Source: Nostoc edaphicum CCNP1411
GTDB taxonomy: Bacteria > Cyanobacteriota > Cyanobacteriia > Cyanobacteriales > Nostocaceae
NCBI RefSeq assembly: GCF_014023275.1
Contig: NZ_CP054698.1
Location: forward strand, 1,736,001 to 1,800,000
Direction of reading: 5' to 3'
Length of the DNA stretch: 64,000 nt
Positions 19,187 through 25,854 of this stretch are shown one piece after another (position 1 is the first letter of the stretch; every line of letters starts with the position of its first letter). The position numbers were made by a program, and so were the translations under genes. A model generated the notes under the pieces. The model was not told the origin of the DNA. It saw nothing but the letters and a program-made list of their open reading frames with translations, and searched no databases.

Positions 19187-19537
19187 ATGGAGACAAACAA
19201 AAAAGCCAACCAACAAATGGAAATAAATGACCTAATTGCTGATGCTGTTACTAATGCAGTGACACGAAGAGAGTTATTAGAAACAGAAGAGGCTTTGTTA
19301 GGTTTATCTGAAGAAGAAGCCGCAGGGATTATGGGTGGCTTAACCTCGCAAATTACAGATACAGAGTTGAAGAAAATTGACCTATTGTGTCCACCAACTG
19401 TAGTTGGGCTGATTGCATTACCTGATGATGAACCAGTTGTTTATCCAACAACTAAACTTCCAGTGAAGGGGATTTGTCCCCCTCTTGTAGTTGGGCTGAT
19501 TGCATTACCCGATGACGAAAACTATCAACTTTCCTAA
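19187..19537 (+). CDS. Double-glycine precursor peptide with duplicated CPPxVVGLIALPDDE core
   Basis: A 116-aa small protein with an AGAGGAAA ribosome site. The helical leader ends LSEEEAAGIMGG (Gly50-Gly51), fitting C39 cleavage. The core holds two near-identical 15-residue units, CPPTVVGLIALPDDE (68-82) and CPPLVVGLIALPDDE (97-111), with Cys68 and Cys97. The unit aligns loosely with PLYGVIYWPPEDE in the next precursor (20098), with Val in place of Tyr before the Gly. It lies 4 genes upstream of the radical SAM enzyme. Whether it is modified, and how, is unknown; without Tyr it should not be a normal splicease substrate. Confidence 0.75.
   Translation: METNKKANQQMEINDLIADAVTNAVTRRELLETEEALLGLSEEEAAGIMGGLTSQITDTELKKIDLLCPPTVVGLIALPDDEPVVYPTTKLPVKGICPPLVVGLIALPDDENYQLS
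19388..19519 (+). repeat. Two 45-bp repeats in a precursor peptide core
   Basis: The stretches 19388-19432 and 19475-19519 are nearly identical in DNA and encode the two CPPxVVGLIALPDDE units. High DNA identity points to recent internal duplication, a common way for precursor cores to gain modification sites. Confidence 0.7.
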
Positions 19538-19585
19538 CTCTTAGCCTTCAAATTTTAAAATACTCTTTCGGTGGAGGGACAATTC

Positions 19586-20032
19586 ATGGAAGACATTACT
19601 ACTGTTCAGACTACCCTTTGCCCAAGTGCTAGACCCGAATCTGTGGATGGTGTTGTCTTTGGTATAGTTGCTGGAGCGATCGCAGCACCTCGTGTAGCTT
19701 ATCTCAAACAGCCTCTACCCATCACAGATGAAGTGATGGCAAAAGCTAGCCCAGTTACACCCGCCGAAATTTTTCGCACGGCCGCATCCTGCGCGGAATC
19801 GGGTTGTCAGCATTTTGACGGCAAAGACTGTCGTCTCGCAATGCGAATTGTAGAGAAATTGCCCGCAGTAGTAGAGCAGCTACCACCTTGTTCTATCCGC
19901 CGAGATTGTCGCTGGTGGCAGCAAGAAGGTAAAGCAGCCTGTATGCGATGTCCGCAAATCATCACAGATAACTATTCTTCATCTGAGCAGTTACGTCAAG
20001 CAGCAGATCCTTCTATATATTTGCAGACTTGA
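19586..20032 (+). CDS. Cysteine-rich protein within the peptide-modification cluster
   Basis: A 148-aa protein I cannot assign to a named family. The C-terminal half has clustered cysteines: SCAESGCQHFDGKDC, PPCSIRRDC and ACMRCPQ, a pattern that suits Fe-S or zinc binding. No signal peptide or membrane helix is visible. I chose the ATG at 19586, with GGAGGG 7 bases upstream; a GTG at 19571 sits inside that site region. It lies between two precursor peptide genes and upstream of the radical SAM gene, spaced 48-66 bp from its neighbours, so it may be a partner in modification or electron supply. That role is inference. Confidence 0.7.
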   Translation: MEDITTVQTTLCPSARPESVDGVVFGIVAGAIAAPRVAYLKQPLPITDEVMAKASPVTPAEIFRTAASCAESGCQHFDGKDCRLAMRIVEKLPAVVEQLPPCSIRRDCRWWQQEGKAACMRCPQIITDNYSSSEQLRQAADPSIYLQT

Positions 20033-20097
20033 TGATTACTGGAAATACTGGCTGACTTTTACACCCCAAAATTGATATCAAAGGAGACAATAAAAAT

Positions 20098-20532
20098 ATG
20101 TCCTTAGCAATTTTTGAGAAAGTTAAAGAGTTCCTTGTCAGAATAGTCAAAGACGAAGCTTTCCGCAGTCAACTCATGAGCGAGAAAGCTGAAGAAGTGA
20201 AAAAAGCTTTAGAAAATGGTGGCTATAACTTTTCTCAAAAAGAATTTGAAACAGCTGCTATCCAAATATTGGAATTAAAAGAGCTAGGCGAATTTCACGA
20301 TCTCAGCGAAGAGGAATTGTTAGGAGCTTTTGGTGGCTTGACAAGAATCAGTGATAGAATTGTCCAGCCACTATATGGGGTAATATACTGGCCTCCCGAA
20401 GATGAGTATCCACGTCCATGGCCAAAACCAAAGCCAATTGACCCACAGCCAATGTATGGCATAGTAATTGACCCACTTGATCCGCCTCTACAACCAATGT
20501 ATGGAGTAGTTATTCCAGAAGAACTAGCATAG
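20098..20532 (+). CDS. Nif11-leader precursor peptide with three X-Tyr-Gly sites (candidate spliceotide)
   Basis: A 144-aa peptide with an AAGGAGAC ribosome site. Residues 1-80 are a Nif11-type leader (FEKVKEFL...DEAFRSQL, then LSEEELLGAFGG, Gly79-Gly80). The Pro-rich core (81-144) carries QPLYGVIY, QPMYGIVI and QPMYGVVI, that is L92-Y93-G94, M119-Y120-G121 and M134-Y135-G136. Known splicease systems (PlpXY, PcpXY) remove tyramine from X-Tyr-Gly and leave an alpha-keto-beta-amino acid at X. A radical SAM/SPASM gene follows two genes later. The expected product, after C39 cleavage, would be a beta-amino-acid-containing peptide, a class with reported protease-inhibitor activity. Sites are seen; splicing is inferred. 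Confidence 0.85.
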   Translation: MSLAIFEKVKEFLVRIVKDEAFRSQLMSEKAEEVKKALENGGYNFSQKEFETAAIQILELKELGEFHDLSEEELLGAFGGLTRISDRIVQPLYGVIYWPPEDEYPRPWPKPKPIDPQPMYGIVIDPLDPPLQPMYGVVIPEELA

Positions 20533-20574
20533 CCTAATCAAAGAATTAAATTTCAGGGTGCAAAGTTTAAAGTA

Positions 20575-20967
20575 ATGTCAAAAAAAGTTCATTATCTAAG
20601 TATGCGAATAGTTGATTTACCCTATTTAGAGAATGTTCCCAAAGACGAGTTGATTCTAGGTTCTGGTGGAGTGAGCGTGACATCTGAGGCATTCGCTTTC
20701 GGTTCCGAAAGTTACCTTTTTGTTAGTGCAAATAGTAGTGCTACATCTGGGTCATACGGTGATTTTACAGAAAATGCAACAGGAGTAGCTGGAGCATTTG
20801 GCGATAATGTTATAGCTACTGTAACAGTCGCAATTGATGGTAATCCGGTGATTGAGAAAACATCCTCTAACTTGTTGCAAAATACTGCTGTTGAAAGTGG
20901 TTTTGTAACCGTGATTAGTTTGCCCTCCAAGCTAACTTTTTACGACTTGTGGAAAAATTTATTTTGA
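20575..20967 (+). CDS. Double-glycine peptide with DLPYLE-type leader
   Basis: A 130-aa small protein. The leader reads VDLPYLEN...ELILGSGG (Gly31-Gly32), related to ADLNYLE...LGGG in the 11892 peptide. The core begins VSVTSEAFAFGSES and is rich in Ser, Ala, Thr and Val, ending in an unusual hydrophobic tail (TFYDLWKNLF). It could start at Met1 (20575) or Met10 (20602); neither has a strong ribosome site. It sits between the spliceotide precursor and the radical SAM gene. It has a single YG pair (SYGDF) preceded by Ser, so it is a weak splicease candidate. Export by the C39 transporter is the simplest reading. Confidence 0.7.
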   Translation: MSKKVHYLSMRIVDLPYLENVPKDELILGSGGVSVTSEAFAFGSESYLFVSANSSATSGSYGDFTENATGVAGAFGDNVIATVTVAIDGNPVIEKTSSNLLQNTAVESGFVTVISLPSKLTFYDLWKNLF

Positions 20968-21034
20968 GAATTTTCTAAGTCCTGATTTTCCGTCGGTTCA
21001 AGTCAACTTCTAAAACCGAGATTAGAGTTAATTT

Positions 21035-22300
21035 ATGACATATCATCGCAAAAGCTACGCAGTTTGGGAAATTACCTTAAAATGCAATCTAGCTTGTAGT
21101 CACTGTGGTTCCCGCGCCGGACATGAACGCACCAAGGAACTCTCCACAGAGGAAGCTTTGGATCTTGTCAAGCAAATGGCAGAAGTTGGAATTAAAGAAG
21201 TTACTCTTATCGGTGGTGAGGCATTTCTGCGTCCAGATTGGCTAGACATTGCCAAAGCTATCAATGATGCAGGGATGCTATGTGGTATGACTACCGGCGG
21301 TTATGGCATTTCGTTAGAAACTGCAAAGAAAATGAAAGAAGCAGGGATTCGGACTGTCTCTGTTTCTATTGATGGCTTGGAAGCAACTCATGATCGTCTG
21401 CGGGGAAAGAAAGGCTCTTGGAAATATGCATTTAAAACCATGAGTCATCTACGAGAAGTAGGTATTTCCTTCGGTTGCAATACTCAAATTAATCGCTTGT
21501 CAGCACCAGAGTTTCCGCGCATCTATGAGTGCATTCGTGATGCAGGTGCCCGTGCTTGGCAAATTCAGCTGACTGTACCAATGGGAAATGCAGCCGACAA
21601 CGCAGACATCCTTCTCCAACCCTATGAACTGTTGGATATTTATCCGATGATCGCCCGTGTCGCGGGACGTGCTTACCAAGAAGGTGTACAACTCCAGGCG
21701 GGAAATAATATTGGTTATTACGGCCCTTATGAACGGCTGTTGCGGGGACGGGGTAAGGAGCATGAATTTTCATTTTGGCAAGGTTGCGGTGCAGGACTCT
21801 CCACTTTGGGAATAGAAGCTGACGGCGCGATTAAAGGTTGCCCTTCGTTGCCAACTACCGCTTACACCGGTGGTAATATTCGAGAGCGATCGCTGCATGA
21901 CATTATTGAAAATACAGCCGAATTGCGCTTGAATCTGGGAGCAGGAACACCTGAAGGTACAAAACACCTGTGGGGCTTCTGTAAAACCTGCGAATATGCC
22001 GAGCTTTGTCGTGGGGGTTGCAGTTGGACTGCCCATGTTTTCTTTGACAAGAGAGGTAATAATCCTTACTGCCATCATCGCGCTCTTATTCATGACGCAC
22101 AAGACCTGCGGGAGCGTGTAATTCCCAAGGTGAAAGCTAAAGGTCTACCTTTTGATAATGGTGAGTTTGAGCTAATTGTCGAACCTATAAACACTCCTTT
22201 GCCAGCAAACGACCCATTACGATTTAGCGCTGACAGCATTCAGTGGACTGAAAGTTGGCAGCAACAACCCGAAGTTTCTTACTCGCTAGCGAGGCAATAA
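21035..22300 (+). CDS. Radical SAM/SPASM peptide maturase (candidate splicease)
   Basis: A 421-aa radical SAM enzyme. The [4Fe-4S]-SAM motif CNLACSHC (Cys17, Cys21, Cys24) follows WEITLK, and the GGE motif (IGGEAFLRPDW) is present. The C-terminal SPASM domain shows C-x16-18-GC, then CKTCEYAELCRGGC and a later Cys (NNPYC), enough for two auxiliary clusters. Such enzymes modify ribosomal peptides. With a Nif11 precursor carrying three X-Tyr-Gly sites two genes upstream, tyramine excision (PlpX/PcpX-type splicease) is the best guess. Known spliceases need a small partner (PlpY/PcpY); candidates here are the 22304 ORF and the Cys-rich 19586 protein. Other chemistry, such as epimerisation or thioether formation, is possible. 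Confidence 0.85.
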   Translation: MTYHRKSYAVWEITLKCNLACSHCGSRAGHERTKELSTEEALDLVKQMAEVGIKEVTLIGGEAFLRPDWLDIAKAINDAGMLCGMTTGGYGISLETAKKMKEAGIRTVSVSIDGLEATHDRLRGKKGSWKYAFKTMSHLREVGISFGCNTQINRLSAPEFPRIYECIRDAGARAWQIQLTVPMGNAADNADILLQPYELLDIYPMIARVAGRAYQEGVQLQAGNNIGYYGPYERLLRGRGKEHEFSFWQGCGAGLSTLGIEADGAIKGCPSLPTTAYTGGNIRERSLHDIIENTAELRLNLGAGTPEGTKHLWGFCKTCEYAELCRGGCSWTAHVFFDKRGNNPYCHHRALIHDAQDLRERVIPKVKAKGLPFDNGEFELIVEPINTPLPANDPLRFSADSIQWTESWQQQPEVSYSLARQ

Positions 22301-22303
22301 ATC

Positions 22304-22468
22304 ATGGCAGAAAATTCAGAAAAAACAACAGACCTAGATTTATCATCATCTGAAGACTTAGAGAAAATACCCCTGCTTCCACGTTCAGCTTGGAATAGTC
22401 AATTAGCTTATTTAAAAGTGCTGTTAAAAGCGAAGCAAGTCCTCGATAAATCAATACAGTTCAGATAA
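22304..22468 (+). CDS. Small 54-aa ORF directly after the radical SAM gene
   Basis: ATG at 22304, three bases after the radical SAM stop, encodes 54 residues: an acidic Ser-rich start (MAENSEKTTDLDLSSSEDLE) and a helical, basic end containing LLPRSAWNSQLAYLKVLLKAK. Tight spacing suggests translational coupling. I do not recognise the family. It could be the small partner that spliceases need, or the remains of a longer one cut short, since a palindromic repeat begins 17 bases after its stop. Confidence 0.5.
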   Translation: MAENSEKTTDLDLSSSEDLEKIPLLPRSAWNSQLAYLKVLLKAKQVLDKSIQFR

Positions 22469-22484
22469 GACCAAAACATTTGTA

Positions 22485-22507
22485 GAGACGGCGATTTATC
22501 GCGTCTC
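22485..22507. repeat. Palindromic Nostoc-type repeat after the 54-aa ORF
   Basis: GAGACGGCGATTTATCGC followed by GTCTC folds as GAGAC/GTCTC and GCGAT/ATCGC with one bulged G and a 2-base loop. Repeats of this kind are common in Nostoc genomes. It could act as a terminator for the peptide cluster. Confidence 0.65.
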
Positions 22508-22581
22508 GAAAACTACAAAATAATTACTCCCTAAATATTTACACATTAAATTGTTTATTAATAAGATAAACAGAGAATTAT

Positions 22582-23865
22582 ATGTCAACAATAGCTACAC
22601 TTTCGGACTTATTGACTCCCAGTCTAAATCTCGATGTCGATTCCACTCTCACTCTCAATTACTATCGAAATCCCGATCCTAATCCCAGTCCTAATTTTGT
22701 TACTGCTCAAGGGGGTACTATTTTTTCCAATTACAGTCAGAGTCCTTCAGCGATTTTGACTACTGCCCAAACGGACACATTAGTTCAAGGTGGCGTTGCT
22801 TTAGCTATTGCTGAAGCTCAAGCGATTTTTTTAAACAATGATCTAACTTTTTCAGCCCTCTTTACTGATACTAGTATTACTGGATTAAGTGGTCAGTTTA
22901 CAGGTAGTGCCGACAGTGAAACAAGGGTACTTGCTAGTTTTAGAGTTGGTGCTAATCAAAGCTTTTCTTTTGATTTTTCAGCAGATTTAGCACTGACGGC
23001 TAAAGAAATTGAAAATTCCAGAGTTGAATATAACAAAGCTCAGTCTAAAAGTACTTTTTTAGTGTTAGACACCACAGATATTAATAAGCCAAAACTTTTA
23101 GACTATTTTGGCATTCAGGGTAGCTTAATATCTTCTAATCAAATCGGCGATCTGATCCTTGGTAATAGTCGCAATATTACGATTAACAGTCGTGATAAAA
23201 GTTCCGATATTAATGGCAACAATGGTACTGACTTCCTCAATGGTACTGCTATTGGAACTTATCGGCGGAATTTTACTAGCAATACCAATATAACTGTAGT
23301 CGAAATTAATATCAGTGCCGTTGAATTGGCAGGAGACACTTTAATCGGCAATCTGGGTAAAGATGTTATCTATGGAACGATTTGGAACGATAATCTAACA
23401 GGAACCAACGGTGCGGACAAAATTTATGCCAGCTTGGGGAATGATAAGTTATATGGAAAAAATGGTAATGATAACCTCGATGCTGGTCAAGGTAATGATT
23501 GGCTCGATGGCGGCGATGGCAATGATTCACTCTATGGCAGTTTTGGCAATGATATCCTGATTGGTGGTAGTGGTAATGATGTCTTAGTTGGTGGTGATGG
23601 TAATGACACATTTATTTTCAAACGTGACGATACCTTGCTTAGAAATGACTTTGATGTTATTAAAGATTTCCAGGTTGGTATTGATAAGATTGTATTCAAT
23701 GATTGGGGTTACATTAATACTAGCCTATGGTTAAAACTAGGTAATATAATAGATACTGAAAATGGTGCTGTCCTCAAATTAAATTCTCTCTTGAATCAAG
23801 AAACAATACTAATCTCAGGTGTGAGTGCTAGTCAGATTAACTCTCAATCAATAACATTTAGTTAA
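22582..23865 (+). CDS. RTX protein with novel N-terminal domain (copy 1)
   Basis: A 427-aa protein. Residues 1-210 form a domain I do not recognise, shared with the next gene: it includes PNFVTAQGG, NYSQSPS, AQTDTLV-GG and SFSFDFSADL. Residues about 215-375 hold RTX repeats (LYGKNGNDNLDAGQGNDWLDGG), followed by the standard RTX end FQVGIDKIVF and a short strand-rich tail. No signal peptide is present, consistent with type I secretion. It follows the peptide cluster and the palindromic repeat. It pairs with the 24337 gene by duplication. Confidence 0.88.
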   Translation: MSTIATLSDLLTPSLNLDVDSTLTLNYYRNPDPNPSPNFVTAQGGTIFSNYSQSPSAILTTAQTDTLVQGGVALAIAEAQAIFLNNDLTFSALFTDTSITGLSGQFTGSADSETRVLASFRVGANQSFSFDFSADLALTAKEIENSRVEYNKAQSKSTFLVLDTTDINKPKLLDYFGIQGSLISSNQIGDLILGNSRNITINSRDKSSDINGNNGTDFLNGTAIGTYRRNFTSNTNITVVEINISAVELAGDTLIGNLGKDVIYGTIWNDNLTGTNGADKIYASLGNDKLYGKNGNDNLDAGQGNDWLDGGDGNDSLYGSFGNDILIGGSGNDVLVGGDGNDTFIFKRDDTLLRNDFDVIKDFQVGIDKIVFNDWGYINTSLWLKLGNIIDTENGAVLKLNSLLNQETILISGVSASQINSQSITFS

Positions 23866-24336
23866 AGCTAATTAATTTCTAGGAAAACTACTTCTATCCT
23901 GGATGATTATCTCTTAATAAAGTAGGGCTGTTTCTTTTGCTAAAAGGCTCTGATTTAAAAGCTTATAAGTCAACTAGTCGCCGCGATCGCACTCCTTACT
24001 AAAATTATTGGTAGTACTCTTTACTAGATAATAGTAAATTGTGAAAAATATGTTCTTTATTCAAAGCCTCTTCCAGAATTTTGAGGAGTAAAAACTAAGT
24101 CACCAAATCTTTAGTCCCTAGTCAATAGTCTTTTTAACTAAAGTTTAATAGCTACTAAATTTTGTTAAGTTATAAATCAAGTTATATAAAGCAAATATAA
24201 ATTATTAATTTTAAAGTCTGGAGAGCTAAGTAATACCGAAGATAACTGTGAAACTTTGATGAAGTCAAATATTTGTAACACGTTAATGTAGTAGCCTATT
24301 ACAGAAAACCCACATAATAGGATAAGCAGAGGTTTT
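23866..24336. other. Spacer between the paired RTX genes
   Basis: AT-rich and about 470 bp. I see no gene, RNA or strong repeat in it; one GCGATCGC octamer lies near 23985. The AGAGG before the ATG at 24337 is the likely ribosome site. Confidence 0.4.
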
Positions 24337-25578
24337 ATGTCATCAGAAACTATATTTTTACAATCAACTGCTACAAATCCAAACCCAAACCCTAATTTTG
24401 CTAACGCTCAAGGATCTGCTGTTTTCTTCAACTATAGTCAAAGTCCTTCAGGAACTTTAACTCAAGCTCAGACTGACACATTAGTTAAAGGTGGTGTGAC
24501 TTTAGCTATTGCTGAAGCTGGAGCAACTTTTTTTGACAATGATCCAGCTTTTTCAACATTATTTACTGATAGTAATGGCATTGGGTTAGATGGTTCTTTT
24601 TCGGGAAGTGCCAATAGCAAAACAAAGGTGGTCGCTAATTTTGCTATTGGCGCTAACCAAACTTTCTCTTTCGATTTTTCCGCAGATTTATCACTGTCAG
24701 CTAAAGAAATTGAAAATCGTGATGCTGAATATAACCAAGCTAGGTCAAAAACCTCTTTCTTGGTACTAGATACCACAAATCCCAATAAGCCGAAAGTCTT
24801 AGATTATTTTGGTATTGAGGGTAACTTAGTTTCCTCTAAAGAAATTGCCAATTTAAGGCTTGCTGGTAGTCGTAATGTTAATCTCATTAATCGCGAGAAA
24901 ACTTCTGATATTGATGGTGACAATGGACAAGACTCGCTAACAGGAAATGCTATTGGTCGTTATCACAATAGGTTTAAGAAAAGTACCAACATAACGATAG
25001 TAGAAATTAACGTCAGTGAAGTTAAATTTTTGGGAGATACTTTAATTGACAACTTGGGACAAGATGTTATTTATGGCACGATTAAGAATGATAAGCTGAA
25101 AGGAAGCAAATTTGCAGATAAGATTTATGGCAGCTTAGGTAATGATTGGCTAGATGGAAAGAAAGGTAATGATATCCTCGAAGGTGGTCAAGGTAATGAT
25201 TGGCTATATGGGGGCGACGGTAATGATAAACTTCATGGCGGTTGGGACAATGATACTTTAATTGGTGGTTGTGGTAGTGATATTTTGGTTGGTGGCGAAG
25301 GTAATGATAAATTTGTTTTCAACCGTGGCGATAGCTTGTTCAAAGGTGAGTTTGATATCATTCAAGATTTCGAGGTTGGTATCGATAAGATTGTATTTCA
25401 GGGTTGGGGTAAGGTGAATACTGGACAATGGTTAAATCAAATGTTCTCTCAAGGGCGAATAACCGATACAAATGATGGTGTTATTTTCGATTTTAATACT
25501 GGAATAACTCAAGGAAAATTACTGCTTTCAGATGTGACTTCTAACCTAATTACCTCTGACTCAATAACGTTTATTTAG
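24337..25578 (+). CDS. RTX protein with novel N-terminal domain (copy 2)
   Basis: A 413-aa paralogue of the preceding gene. The N-terminal domain aligns throughout (NPNPNFANAQGSAVFFNYSQ, AQTDTLVKGGVTLAIAEA, SFDFSADLSLSAKEIEN). The RTX block (about 240-345) is near YGSLGNDWLDGKKGND and LEGGQGNDWLYGGDGND, ending FEVGIDKIVFQGWG. A Cys in the repeat GGCGSD replaces the usual Gly or Ala and is unusual for an extracellular RTX protein. It is probably Ca2+-dependent and secreted. Both copies may be sheath or adhesion proteins; the function is unknown. Confidence 0.87.
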   Translation: MSSETIFLQSTATNPNPNPNFANAQGSAVFFNYSQSPSGTLTQAQTDTLVKGGVTLAIAEAGATFFDNDPAFSTLFTDSNGIGLDGSFSGSANSKTKVVANFAIGANQTFSFDFSADLSLSAKEIENRDAEYNQARSKTSFLVLDTTNPNKPKVLDYFGIEGNLVSSKEIANLRLAGSRNVNLINREKTSDIDGDNGQDSLTGNAIGRYHNRFKKSTNITIVEINVSEVKFLGDTLIDNLGQDVIYGTIKNDKLKGSKFADKIYGSLGNDWLDGKKGNDILEGGQGNDWLYGGDGNDKLHGGWDNDTLIGGCGSDILVGGEGNDKFVFNRGDSLFKGEFDIIQDFEVGIDKIVFQGWGKVNTGQWLNQMFSQGRITDTNDGVIFDFNTGITQGKLLLSDVTSNLITSDSITFI

Positions 25579-25854
25579 GAATCATTGCAGGGCAAATGTA
25601 TCTAAATTAGAGAAATACTTTTCCCACAATGGTCTCAGTATTGGAAAATCAATGCTATCTTATCACCAAAATCTTTGTTCAGTAAGTGTTTCATAAATTA
25701 GGTGCATTTACCCTCTACAACAATTAAATACAAGTAGTAAATACTATAGTTAACTAACTGCAAAGTATACAAAATAATAAAATATTGATGATTGTGATCG
25801 CAACATTTTTTATATCAACTAATCACGCTGTTTTTATCCAAGCTTATTATAGCT

